NCBI RefSeq assembly: GCF_013276795.1
Contig: NZ_VMLR01000003.1
Location: 434,001 to 498,000, forward strand
From: Streptococcus sp. 2342
GTDB lineage: Bacteria > Bacillota > Bacilli > Lactobacillales > Streptococcaceae
DNA: 64,000 bases
Direction of reading: 5' to 3'
Shown here: in pieces, positions 48,655 to 56,904 of the stretch
How the letters are laid out: the number at the start of each line of letters is the position of its first letter
How positions within the stretch are numbered: position 1 is the stretch's first letter
Position numbers and translations under genes: made by a program
The notes under the pieces: generated by a model
Databases searched by the model: none
Told to the model about the DNA's origin: nothing
What the model saw: only the letters and a program-made list of their open reading frames with translations

Positions 48655-49215
48655 ATGCAAGAATTTTTTCAAACCTATCTCAATAAGCTTGATATAACAA
48701 CGATTATTGAGAATATCTTAACCAAGTTAATTTCTCTGTTATTTCTATTTTTGCTATTCTATATAGCTAAGAAACTACTTCATACCATGGTGCAGAGAAT
48801 TGTTAAACCTTCTTTAAAAATGTCTCGCCACGATGTCGGGCGTCAGAAAACCATCTCACGTTTATTAGAGAATGTGTTTAATTATACCCTCTATTTCTTT
48901 TTACTTTACTGTATCTTGTCTATTTTGGGCTTGCCAGTCTCTAGTTTGCTGGCAGGGGCTGGGATTGCTGGGGTGGCTATTGGAATGGGAGCCCAAGGCT
49001 TTCTATCTGATGTCATCAATGGCTTTTTCATCCTCTTTGAACGTCAACTGGATGTGGGAGATGAGGTCGTTTTGACAAATGGTCCTATTACCGTATCGGG
49101 CAAGGTTGTCAGTGTCGGCATTCGAACAACGCAACTCAGAGGAGAAGATCAGGTTCTGCACTTCGTTCCCAATCGGAATATCACCGTCGTCAGCAATTTC
49201 TCACGCACAGACTAG
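48655..49215 (+). CDS. Short MscS-family mechanosensitive channel protein
   Basis: The 186-residue protein has two or three membrane helices: about 20-42, 76-92 and the glycine/alanine-rich pore helix 95-120. The pore helix carries AGAGIAGVAIGMGAQGFLSDVINGFFILFE, the MscS TM3 signature. The cytoplasmic beta domain follows (VGDEVVLTNGPITVSGKVVSVGIRTTQLR), and the protein ends at NITVVSNFSRTD. The usual C-terminal alpha/beta vestibule domain is missing, so it is shorter than E. coli MscS (286). No frameshifted remainder is visible downstream, so this length looks natural. It likely protects against osmotic downshift. Confidence 0.82.
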   Translation: MQEFFQTYLNKLDITTIIENILTKLISLLFLFLLFYIAKKLLHTMVQRIVKPSLKMSRHDVGRQKTISRLLENVFNYTLYFFLLYCILSILGLPVSSLLAGAGIAGVAIGMGAQGFLSDVINGFFILFERQLDVGDEVVLTNGPITVSGKVVSVGIRTTQLRGEDQVLHFVPNRNITVVSNFSRTD

Positions 49216-49237
49216 ACCTGTTATTTTAAGTAATTTG

Positions 49238-49246
49238 TGGTACAAT
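49238..49246 (+). promoter_or_regulatory. Extended -10 promoter of corA
   Basis: TGG-TACAAT at 49238-49246; RBS AAAGGAGAA before the ATG at 49273. Confidence 0.6.
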
Positions 49247-49272
49247 AGAAAGAGTTTAATAAAGGAGAAAAG

Positions 49273-50178
49273 ATGGTTTTAGAAAAGCAGTTGGGCAATG
49301 GTTGTACCTGGATAGACCTTGATGTGGATAAGATTAAAAATATGGAAGATCTTTCTGACATCTATGGATTGGACAAGGAAACCATTGAGTATGCTCTGGA
49401 TAGAAATGAACGAGCTCATATGGATTATAACCGTGAAACGGAGACGGTAACCTTTATTTATAATGTTCTTGATTTAGAAAAAGACAAAGAATATTATGAA
49501 GCGATTCCCATGACCTTTATCGTCGAAAGACAACGAATGATTACCATCAGCAACCATAAGAATGCTTATGTCATTGATCAGATGTCAGCTTATCTGGATA
49601 GCCATGAGTCGCTTTCTATTTACAAGTTTCTCTTTGCTGGTTTAGAGATTATCAGTAACGCTTATTATCCTGTCATTGAAGAGATGGATAAAAGTAAGGA
49701 CGAAATTAGTGCCTTGCTACGTCAAACTACAACAAAGAAAAATCTCTTCGCTCTCTCTGACTTGGAGACTGGTATGGTTTACTTGACAGCAGCAGCAAAA
49801 CAAAATCGACTCCTCTTGGAACATATCCAGGGCCATGCTCTTTATCGGAGATTTAATGATGTCGAACGAGAGCAGTTTGATGATGCCATGATTGAAGCCC
49901 ATCAGTTGGTGTCTATGACAGACTTGATTTCTCAAGTCTTGCAACAACTCTCAGCTTCTTACAACAACATCCTAAACAATAACTTGAATGATAGTTTGTC
50001 AATTTTGACTATTATCTCCGTCTTACTAGCAGTACTTGCGGTTATTACAGGTTTCTTCGGAATGAATGTTCCTCTACCATTTACAGAAGAGCCAAATGCT
50101 TGGATTTATATCTTAATGGCTAGCTTGATTTTATGGGCAGCCTTATCTCAATGGATGAAGAAAATTACTAGAAATTAA
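49273..50178 (+). CDS. CorA-family magnesium transporter
   Basis: The 301-residue protein has a long cytoplasmic funnel domain (1-240), then two membrane helices near 244-264 and 277-296. The family signature GMN is in FFGMNVPLPF (about 263-272), at the end of the first helix. It mediates Mg2+ (possibly Co2+/Ni2+) uptake as a pentamer. It precedes yqeG by 17 bp, so it may be read together with the yqeG-rsfS cluster, though its own promoter is present. Confidence 0.92.
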   Translation: MVLEKQLGNGCTWIDLDVDKIKNMEDLSDIYGLDKETIEYALDRNERAHMDYNRETETVTFIYNVLDLEKDKEYYEAIPMTFIVERQRMITISNHKNAYVIDQMSAYLDSHESLSIYKFLFAGLEIISNAYYPVIEEMDKSKDEISALLRQTTTKKNLFALSDLETGMVYLTAAAKQNRLLLEHIQGHALYRRFNDVEREQFDDAMIEAHQLVSMTDLISQVLQQLSASYNNILNNNLNDSLSILTIISVLLAVLAVITGFFGMNVPLPFTEEPNAWIYILMASLILWAALSQWMKKITRN

Positions 50179-50195
50179 AAAGAAAAGGAGCCAGA

Positions 50196-50723
50196 ATGGC
50201 GATTGAAAACTACATGCCAGATTTTGCTGTGGAAGCAGTTTATGATCTGACAGTTCCAAGCCTGCAGGCGCAGGGAATCAAGGCTGTTTTGGTCGATTTG
50301 GACAATACCCTCATTGCTTGGAACAACCCTGATGGGACGCCAGAGATGAAACAATGGCTACATGATCTTCGGGACGCGGGCATTCGCATTATCGTAGTCT
50401 CAAATAACACTAAGAAACGCGTCCAAAGAGCAGTTGAGAAGTTTGAAATTGATTACATTTATTGGGCCTTGAAGCCCTTCACATTTGGGATTGATCGTGC
50501 TATGAAGGAATTCCACTATGAGAAAAGTGAAGTGGTCATGGTCGGCGACCAGCTTATGACCGATATTCGAGCAGCCCACCGTGCTGGTATTCGCTCGATT
50601 TTAGTCAAACCCTTGGTCCAACATGACTCAATCAAAACGCAGATTAACCGAGCTCGTGAGCGCCGTGTTATGAAGCAAATAACGGAAAAGTACGGACCGA
50701 TTACATATAAAAAAGGAATTTAA
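50196..50723 (+). CDS. yqeG: YqeG-family HAD phosphatase
   Basis: The 175-residue HAD IIIA-type hydrolase carries motif I VLVDLDNTLIAWN (about 32-44, DxDxT), motif II VVSNN (about 69-73) and motif III/IV VVMVGDQLMTDIRAAHRAG (about 110-128). Substrate unknown. The gene is the conserved first member of the yqeG-yqeH-yhbY-nadD-yqeK-rsfS cluster found across Firmicutes and ends 2 bp before yqeH. A role near ribosome assembly is inferred from this neighbourhood. Confidence 0.9.
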   Translation: MAIENYMPDFAVEAVYDLTVPSLQAQGIKAVLVDLDNTLIAWNNPDGTPEMKQWLHDLRDAGIRIIVVSNNTKKRVQRAVEKFEIDYIYWALKPFTFGIDRAMKEFHYEKSEVVMVGDQLMTDIRAAHRAGIRSILVKPLVQHDSIKTQINRARERRVMKQITEKYGPITYKKGI

Positions 50724-50725
50724 CT

Positions 50726-51832
50726 ATGGAAGAAATTCTCTGTATTGGTTGTGGAGCAACCATTCAGACGACAGACAAGGCTGGTCTTGGATTTACTCCC
50801 CAGTCGGCACTTGAAAAAGGTTTGGATACTGGCGAAGTCTATTGCCAACGCTGTTTCCGTCTCCGCCACTACAATGAAATCACGGATGTTCAGTTGACGG
50901 ACGATGATTTCCTCAAGCTCTTGCACGAGGTGGGAGACAGTGATGCCTTGGTGGTAAATGTCATTGATATCTTTGATTTTAATGGCTCTGTCATTCCAGG
51001 TTTGTCACGCTTTGTATCGGGCAATGATGTCCTCTTGGTAGGAAATAAAAAAGATATTCTGCCCAAGTCTGTTAAACCAGGCAAGATTAGCCAGTGGCTC
51101 ATGGAACGTGCCCATGAAGAAGGGCTTCGTCCTGTTGATGTCGTCCTAACTTCAGCTCAAAACAAACATGCCATTAAGGAAGTCATTGACAAAATCGAGC
51201 ATTACCGTAAGGGCCGCGATGTATATGTCGTTGGTGTAACCAACGTTGGAAAATCAACTCTAATCAATGCCATTATCCAAGAAATCACGGGTGATCAGAA
51301 TGTCATTACGACTTCGCGCTTCCCAGGGACAACATTGGATAAAATCGAGATCCCGCTTGACGACGGATCTTATATCTACGATACGCCGGGGATTATCCAC
51401 CGCCACCAGATGGCCCACTACTTGACGGCCAAAAACCTCAAGTATGTCAGCCCCAAAAAGGAAATCAAGCCTAAAACCTATCAGCTTAATCCTGAACAAA
51501 CCCTGTTTCTAGGCGGTCTAGGACGCTTTGACTTCATTGCAGGTGAGAAGCAAGGATTCACAGCTTTCTTTGACAACGAACTCAAATTGCATCGTACCAA
51601 GTTAGAAGGCGCTAGTGCTTTCTACGACAAGCATCTCGGAACTCTTCTAACTCCACCAAATAGCAAGGAAAAAGAAGATTTTCCAAAGTTGGTCCAACAT
51701 GTCTTTAATATCAAGGAAAAGACAGACCTAGTCATCTCTGGACTCGGCTGGATCCGCGTAACAGGAACCGCAAAAGTCGCCGTCTGGGCACCAGAAGGCG
51801 TCGCCGTCGTCATACGAAAAGCAATTATTTAA
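50726..51832 (+). CDS. yqeH: Ribosome biogenesis GTPase YqeH
   Basis: YqeH is needed for 30S subunit assembly. The 368-residue protein starts with a treble-clef zinc ribbon (CIGCG and CQRC, about 5-42) and has a circularly permuted G domain. G4 NKKD (about 110-113) comes before G1 GVTNVGKSTLIN (about 172-183) and G3 YDTPGI (about 218-223). This G4-G1-G3 order is diagnostic for the YqeH/YlqF/YjeQ class. A structured repeat-like element separates it from yhbY. Confidence 0.94.
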   Translation: MEEILCIGCGATIQTTDKAGLGFTPQSALEKGLDTGEVYCQRCFRLRHYNEITDVQLTDDDFLKLLHEVGDSDALVVNVIDIFDFNGSVIPGLSRFVSGNDVLLVGNKKDILPKSVKPGKISQWLMERAHEEGLRPVDVVLTSAQNKHAIKEVIDKIEHYRKGRDVYVVGVTNVGKSTLINAIIQEITGDQNVITTSRFPGTTLDKIEIPLDDGSYIYDTPGIIHRHQMAHYLTAKNLKYVSPKKEIKPKTYQLNPEQTLFLGGLGRFDFIAGEKQGFTAFFDNELKLHRTKLEGASAFYDKHLGTLLTPPNSKEKEDFPKLVQHVFNIKEKTDLVISGLGWIRVTGTAKVAVWAPEGVAVVIRKAII

Positions 51833-51887
51833 ACACAGAAAGGAAAGGGTTATCTGAATTCGGGCGAGCAGGGCGAGCCTATAGAGA

Positions 51888-52020
51888 ATACTTTTCGCCG
51901 TGGTGTCAGTTGGTACAAGTGATTGTATCAACTGCGGAAAATTTGAGACCTTAGGCTCAAATTTTAGTCATGAAAGTCCGAAGGACTTTGCTGACGTCCG
52001 TCACCACTTCAGAAAAGTAT
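51888..52020. repeat. 133-nt multibranched inverted-repeat element
   Basis: Outer arms ATACTTTTC (51888-51896) and GAAAAGTAT (52012-52020) pair, then GTGGTG (51900-51905) with CACCAC (52002-52007). Inside are three hairpins: 51907-51917 with 51924-51934 (11 bp), 51938-51947 with 51956-51965 (10 bp), and 51973-51979 with 51983-51989 (7 bp, loop GAA). The predicted fold is a four-way junction. It has no reading frame. It could be a small mobile repeat (terminal inverted repeats) or a structured RNA in the yqeH-yhbY transcript. Confidence 0.75.
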
Positions 52021-52045
52021 AAAAAGAAACTCTTTTAAAGAAATT

Positions 52046-52357
52046 ATGTCATTAACATCAAAACAACGTGCCTTCCTCAATAGCCAGGCACACACCCTCA
52101 AACCGATCATCCAAATCGGAAAAAATGGACTGAATGACCAAATCAAAACCAGCGTCCGTCAGGCACTTGACGCCCGTGAATTGATTAAAGTAACGCTCTT
52201 ACAAAATACTGATGAAAACATCCACGAAGTAGCTGAAATCTTAGAAGAAGAAATCGGTGTGGATACAGTCCAAAAAATCGGACGAATCTTGATTTTGTTT
52301 AAACAGTCTAGCAAGAAAGAGAATCGCAAGATTTCTAAAAAAGTCAAAGAAATCTAA
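52046..52357 (+). CDS. yhbY: CRM-domain RNA-binding protein YhbY
   Basis: The 103-residue protein is one CRM domain, with LTSKQRAFLNSQAHTLKPIIQIGKNGL (about 3-29) carrying the GxxG-like loop IGKNG. It associates with pre-50S particles in other bacteria. It continues the ribosome-related cluster, about 50 bp before nadD. The start at 52046 follows a run of A and T, and a clear ribosome site is not visible (TAAAGAAAT at best). Confidence 0.92.
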   Translation: MSLTSKQRAFLNSQAHTLKPIIQIGKNGLNDQIKTSVRQALDARELIKVTLLQNTDENIHEVAEILEEEIGVDTVQKIGRILILFKQSSKKENRKISKKVKEI

Positions 52358-52407
52358 AAACCTACTCCCAATAACTGTTTTTACAGAGAAATAAAGGAGA
52401 CTAGCCT

Positions 52408-53037
52408 ATGGCAATCGAATTATTGACTCCCTTTACCAAGGTAGAGTTGGAGCCAGAAATCAAGGAGAAAAAACGCAAACAAGTCGGGGTTTTAGGGGGG
52501 AATTTTAACCCTGTTCACAATGCCCATCTGATCGTTGCGGACCAAGTACGGCAACAGTTGGGGCTGGACCAGGTTCTGCTCATGCCTGAATACCAACCTC
52601 CTCACGTAGATAAAAAAGAAACCATCCCTGAACACCATCGTCTCAAGATGCTTGAATTGGCGATTAAGGGGATTGAAGGGCTAGCCATTGAAACAATCGA
52701 GCTAGAGCGCAAGGGTATTTCTTACACCTACGACACCATGAAGCTTCTAACTGAGAAGAATCCAGATACGGATTATTACTTTATTATCGGTGCCGACATG
52801 GTGGACTATCTGCCTAAGTGGTACCGAATTGATGAACTGGTTGATATGGTTCAGTTTGTGGGGGTTCAGCGCCCGCGCTACAAGGCTGGAACTTCCTATC
52901 CAGTTATCTGGGTGGATGTGCCTCTCATGGATATCTCATCCAGCATGGTGCGGGACTTCATTGCTCAAGGTCGGAAACCCAACTTTCTCCTACCACAGCC
53001 GGTGCTAGGCTACATCGAGAAAGAGGGACTCTACTGA
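52408..53037 (+). CDS. nadD: Nicotinate-nucleotide adenylyltransferase
   Basis: It makes deamido-NAD from nicotinate mononucleotide and ATP. The 209-residue protein has the nucleotidyl-transferase motif [17 protein letters not shown] (about 30-46), the specificity motif [16 protein letters not shown] (about 127-142) and the C-terminal ISSSMVRD (about 176-183). The first 26 residues ([20 protein letters not shown]) are an extension common in streptococci. The stop overlaps the yqeK start by 1 bp. Confidence 0.95.
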   Translation: MAIELLTPFTKVELEPEIKEKKRKQVGVLGGNFNPVHNAHLIVADQVRQQLGLDQVLLMPEYQPPHVDKKETIPEHHRLKMLELAIKGIEGLAIETIELERKGISYTYDTMKLLTEKNPDTDYYFIIGADMVDYLPKWYRIDELVDMVQFVGVQRPRYKAGTSYPVIWVDVPLMDISSSMVRDFIAQGRKPNFLLPQPVLGYIEKEGLY

Positions 53038-53630
53038 TGGCCTATCAAGACTATATCAACTGCTCTCGCGATGTTTTGTTGGAAAAAATGGCAGAGCTTC
53101 TGCCTGAAAAGCGCTTAACCCATTGCTTGGGTGTGGAGCGTGCAGCCATAGAACTAGCCCAACGATTTGGAGTAGATGTCGAGAAAGCAGGACTAGCAGG
53201 CCTTCTTCATGACTACGCTAAAAAGCTGTCAGATCAGGAATTTCTAGACTTGATTGACCGTTATCAGCTGGATCCTGATCTCAAAAACTGGGGCAATAAT
53301 GTCTGGCATGGTATGGTTGGCATCTACAAGATTCAGGAAGATTTGAATTTGCATGATTCGGAAATCCTGAGAGCTATTGAAATCCATACAGTTGGGGCTG
53401 GTCAGATGACAGACCTAGATAAGGTTATCTACGTCGCAGACTATATCGAACACAATCGGGCCTTTCCAGGTGTGGATGTGGCGCGTGAAATTGCTGAGCT
53501 ATCGCTCAATAAGGCGGTGGCCTACGAAACAGCTCATACCGTGGAGCATCTAGCTCATCAGGGATTTCCCATTTATCCCCAAACCCTTGAAACCTATAAC
53601 GCCTTTGTGCACTATTTGAAAGAGGACTAA
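53037..53630 (+). CDS. yqeK: Symmetrical Ap4A hydrolase YqeK (HD domain)
   Basis: It splits diadenosine tetraphosphate to two ADP. The 197-residue HD-fold protein has metal ligands His in [12 protein letters not shown] (about 26-37), the HD pair in GLLHDYAKK (about 59-67), His in WHGMVG (about 90-95), and [16 protein letters not shown] (about 125-140). It sits between nadD and rsfS, and each junction is 0-1 bp, so translation is coupled. Confidence 0.92.
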   Translation: MAYQDYINCSRDVLLEKMAELLPEKRLTHCLGVERAAIELAQRFGVDVEKAGLAGLLHDYAKKLSDQEFLDLIDRYQLDPDLKNWGNNVWHGMVGIYKIQEDLNLHDSEILRAIEIHTVGAGQMTDLDKVIYVADYIEHNRAFPGVDVAREIAELSLNKAVAYETAHTVEHLAHQGFPIYPQTLETYNAFVHYLKED

Positions 53631-54082
<452 letters not shown>

Positions 54083-54093
54083 GTGTACAATTG

Positions 54094-54121
54094 AACTCAG
54101 TTGTAGTCAACTGGGTTTCTT
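54094..54121 (+). terminator. Terminator after rsfS
   Basis: AACTCAGTTG (54094-54103) pairs with CAACTGGGTT (54108-54117), one wobble, loop TAGT, followed by TCTTT. It ends the yqeG-rsfS transcript just after the RUP-like element. Confidence 0.65.
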
Positions 54122-54196
54122 TGCTTATTTTAGAAAATTGGATAGAAAGGTAAAGGGCGAGTGGTGTTTGCCATGGAGGCTCTTGGTATCATGATT

Positions 54197-54937
54197 ATGG
54201 CAACTTATGAAACCTTTGCGGCGGTCTATGATGCAGTCATGGACGATAGTTTATACGACAAATGGACGGATTTTTCTCTGCGTCACTTGCCTAAGACCAA
54301 GGAGAGAAAGAAACTTTTGGAATTGGCTTGTGGGACAGGTATACAGTCTGTGCGCTTTTCTCAGGCTGGTTTTGATGTGACTGGACTTGACTTGAGTGGG
54401 GATATGTTGAAGATTGCTGAGAAGAGAGCTTCTTCAGCTAAACAAAAGATTGACTTTATTGAAGGCAATATGCTGGATTTGTCCAAGGCAGGTCAATATG
54501 ATTTTGTCACTTGTTATTCGGACTCAATCTGCTACATGCAGGATGAAGTAGAAGTCGGGGATGTTTTTAAAGAAGTTTATAATGCCCTAAACGAAGACGG
54601 AATTTTCATATTTGATGTACATTCGACCTACCAGACAGATGAAGTTTTTCCAGGCTATTCCTATCATGAAAATGCGGAAGATTTCGCCATGCTCTGGGAT
54701 ACCTACGAGGACGAAGCTCCTCACTCCATCGTGCATGAGCTGACTTTCTTTATCAAGGAGGCAGACGGTTCCTTTAGTCGCCACGATGAAGTGCATGAGG
54801 AGAGGACTTATGAGGTTCTGACCTATGATATTTTGCTGGAGCAGGCTGGATTTAAGTCTTTCAAACTCTATGCGGACTTTGAGGACAAGGAGCCAACAGA
54901 AACTAGCACCCGTTGGTTTTTTGTCGCGCAGAAGTAG
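54197..54937 (+). CDS. Class I SAM-dependent methyltransferase
   Basis: The 246-residue protein has the SAM-binding motif I LLELACGTGIQSVRF (about 40-54), motif II-like VTGLDLSGDML (about 61-71), and post-motifs FVTCYSDSICYM and ALNEDGIFIFDVH. The start at 54197 (MATYETFAAVYDAVMDD) is chosen because it is the usual N-terminus of such proteins; other in-frame ATG codons at 54173 and 54191 and a GTG at 54161 cannot be excluded. GGAGG lies at 54175-54179. Substrate unknown. tmcAL begins 9 bp downstream, so the two are co-transcribed. Confidence 0.85.
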   Translation: MATYETFAAVYDAVMDDSLYDKWTDFSLRHLPKTKERKKLLELACGTGIQSVRFSQAGFDVTGLDLSGDMLKIAEKRASSAKQKIDFIEGNMLDLSKAGQYDFVTCYSDSICYMQDEVEVGDVFKEVYNALNEDGIFIFDVHSTYQTDEVFPGYSYHENAEDFAMLWDTYEDEAPHSIVHELTFFIKEADGSFSRHDEVHEERTYEVLTYDILLEQAGFKSFKLYADFEDKEPTETSTRWFFVAQK

Positions 54938-54946
54938 GAGATCACT

Positions 54947-56044
54947 ATGACCATCACAGGTATTATCGCGGAGTTTAATCCTTTTCATAATGGGCATAAA
55001 TACCTGCTGGATCAGGCTGAGGGACTGAAAATCGTTGCCATGTCTGGTAATTTTATGCAGCGAGGAGAGCCTGCTATCGTTGACAAGTGGACACGAGCCC
55101 AGATGGCGCTGGAAAATGGCGCAGACTTGGTAGTGGAATTGCCCTTTTTAGTCAGTGTTCAGGCGGCGGATTTCTTCGGCCAAGGAGCTGTGGCTATCTT
55201 GGCTCGGTTGGGCATTGATACTTTAGCATTTGGGACGGAGGAAATTCTGGATTACCAGAAAATCGCTGACTTATACACAGAGCAGGGGGCTGAGATGGAG
55301 AAATTTGTGGAAAATCTGCCTGATTCCCTCTCTTATCCCCAGAAAACCCAAGCCATGTGGAAGGAATTTGCAGGTCTTGATTTTTCAGGCAATACGCCCA
55401 ATCATGTCCTTGCTCTTGCTTATGCCAAGGCGGTTGCAGGACGAAATATCAGGCTGCATCCGATTCAGCGTCAGGGGGCTGGTTACCATTCTGTGGATAA
55501 AGATGTGGACTTTGCTTCAGCGACAGCTCTTCGTCAGCACCAGAAGGATCAAGATTTCTTAGAACGCTTTATGCCTTCTATTGCCCTATTTGAGCAGGCC
55601 AGTAAGGTGAGCTGGGAAGACTATTTTCCCTTTCTCCGATATCAAATTTTGTCAAATCCCGACCTAACCACCGTCTATCAGGTTAATCAAGAAATGGTAG
55701 TACGCATTAAGGAAGCCATCAAGACAGCCCAGTCTGTGGGAGACTTGGTTGAGGTGGTTGCGACCAAGCGTTACACCAAGGCGCGTGTCAGACGTCTTTT
55801 GACTTATATTTTGGTGCAGGCTAGAGAAAATGACTTGCCAGAAGCCATTCATGTCCTTGGTTTTACCGAAAAAGGCAGACAACATCTCAAGTCTCTGAAA
55901 GGGCAGGTCAATCTAGTCAGCAGAATTGGCAGAGAACCTTGGGATGCTATGACCCAAAAAGCAGACCAGATTTACCAACTAGGAAATCCAAGTATAGCAG
56001 ACCAGAATTTTGGAAGAGTGCCAATAAGAATAGAAACAAACTAA
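54947..56044 (+). CDS. tmcAL: tRNA(Met) cytidine acetate ligase (TmcAL/YlbM)
   Basis: TmcAL activates acetate with ATP and acetylates the wobble cytidine of elongator tRNA(Met). The 365-residue protein opens with [21 protein letters not shown] (about 4-24), holding the HxGH nucleotidyl-transferase motif. Other segments are [24 protein letters not shown] and the C-terminal helical part. It is paired with a methyltransferase gene, a common neighbour in streptococci. A terminator overlaps its stop codon. Confidence 0.9.
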   Translation: MTITGIIAEFNPFHNGHKYLLDQAEGLKIVAMSGNFMQRGEPAIVDKWTRAQMALENGADLVVELPFLVSVQAADFFGQGAVAILARLGIDTLAFGTEEILDYQKIADLYTEQGAEMEKFVENLPDSLSYPQKTQAMWKEFAGLDFSGNTPNHVLALAYAKAVAGRNIRLHPIQRQGAGYHSVDKDVDFASATALRQHQKDQDFLERFMPSIALFEQASKVSWEDYFPFLRYQILSNPDLTTVYQVNQEMVVRIKEAIKTAQSVGDLVEVVATKRYTKARVRRLLTYILVQARENDLPEAIHVLGFTEKGRQHLKSLKGQVNLVSRIGREPWDAMTQKADQIYQLGNPSIADQNFGRVPIRIETN

Positions 56045-56067
56045 GTCTACTGAAAGGTAGGCTTTTT
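56044..56067 (+). terminator. Terminator of tmcAL
   Basis: AGTCTAC (56044-56050) pairs with GTAGGCT (56057-56063), loop TGAAAG, then TTTTT. A near copy of this hairpin ends yoeB (56690-56709). Confidence 0.75.
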
Positions 56068-56104
56068 GAGATTTTTTACGAATAAATAGATAGAAAAAGA
56101 AAAT

Positions 56105-56146
56105 CTTGTACAAGTTTCTGACAATTTCTTTCTTTTCGTGTATAAT
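56105..56146 (+). promoter_or_regulatory. Promoter and YefM operator of yefM-yoeB
   Basis: CTGACA at 56118-56123, a 17-bp spacer and TATAAT at 56141-56146 form the promoter. Just upstream, the palindrome CTTGTACAAG (56105-56114) contains TGTACA, the core known to be bound by YefM in E. coli. Position and symmetry suggest autoregulation by YefM-YoeB. Confidence 0.8.
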
Positions 56147-56176
56147 AGTGGAAAAGAGGTAAAACGAGGTATGGTT

Positions 56177-56431
56177 ATGGAAGCAGTTCTTTACTCAACA
56201 TTCCGAAATCATTTAAAAGACTACATGAAGAAGGTCAATGATGAATTTGAGCCTTTAACGGTGCTTAATAAAAATCCAGATGAGGACATTGTAGTTCTTT
56301 CAAAGAGCGAATGGGACAGTATTCAGGAAACCCTGAGAATCGTTCAAAATAAGGAGTTATCAGACAAGGTTTTGCGAGGAATGGCTCAAGTCCGTGCTGG
56401 AAGCACTCAGGTACATGTGATTGAGGAGTGA
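56177..56431 (+). CDS. yefM: Antitoxin YefM (Phd/YefM family)
   Basis: YefM neutralises YoeB and represses the operon. The 84-residue protein has the N-terminal DNA-binding part MEAVLYSTFRNHLKDYMKKVNDEFEPL and the core NKNPDEDIVVLSKSEWDSIQETL (about 34-56); the acidic tail VHVIEE belongs to the toxin-binding part. The start at 56177 is chosen because GAGGT lies 7 bp upstream, and 84 residues is the usual size. yoeB starts 3 bp after the stop. Confidence 0.93.
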   Translation: MEAVLYSTFRNHLKDYMKKVNDEFEPLTVLNKNPDEDIVVLSKSEWDSIQETLRIVQNKELSDKVLRGMAQVRAGSTQVHVIEE

Positions 56432-56434
56432 TGA

Positions 56435-56689
56435 ATGCTGCTCAAGTTTACAGAAGATGCCTGGGCAGATTATTGCTACTGGCAAACTCAGGACAAGAAA
56501 ACGTTAAAAAGAATCAATAAACTAATCAAGGATATTCAACGTGATCCCTTTACAGGAATAGGTAAGCCAGAACCACTCAAGTATGACTACCAAGGAGCCT
56601 GGTCACGTCGTATCGACGCAGAAAATCGCTTGATTTATATGATGGATGGAGATAGCGTGGCTTTCTTGTCCTTTAAAGATCATTACTAG
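56435..56689 (+). CDS. yoeB: Toxin YoeB, ribosome-dependent mRNA endonuclease
   Basis: YoeB cleaves mRNA at the ribosomal A site. The 84-residue protein of the RelE superfamily has W (WADYCYWQTQDKKTLKRIN, about 10-28), GIGKPEPLKYDYQGAWSRRIDAENRLIY (about 42-69) with Glu and Arg catalytic residues, and C-terminal FLSFKDHY with the conserved His83-Tyr84. All catalytic positions appear intact, so the toxin should be active. A terminator follows the stop. Confidence 0.94.
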   Translation: MLLKFTEDAWADYCYWQTQDKKTLKRINKLIKDIQRDPFTGIGKPEPLKYDYQGAWSRRIDAENRLIYMMDGDSVAFLSFKDHY

Positions 56690-56720
56690 AGTCTACTGCG
56701 AAGTAGGCTTTTTATTTTTT
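56690..56720 (+). terminator. Terminator of yefM-yoeB
   Basis: AGTCTACT (56690-56697) pairs with AGTAGGCT (56702-56709), one wobble, loop GCGA, then a broken T run to 56720. Confidence 0.78.
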
Positions 56721-56859
56721 AAATTTTTATTAGTAAGTTTAAGATAAAGTTTTTTGGAAAATGCCAGAATCCTTAATACAAAAGACAAAAACTCAGTAAA
56801 AAAATTAGTATATGAACTTCGATCTTTACCCTTGAATCCGCTTTATAACTCTTAATTTG

Positions 56860-56868
56860 TGGTATAAT
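56860..56868 (+). promoter_or_regulatory. Extended -10 promoter of the hsd locus
   Basis: TGG-TATAAT at 56860-56868; the -35 is weak. AGGGGAAG (56894-56901) is the ribosome site for hsdM at 56905. The stretch 56721-56859 holds no gene or clear motif. Confidence 0.65.
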
Positions 56869-56904
56869 GAAGAGAATTGTTAATAATAAAAACAGGGGAA
56901 GTAA

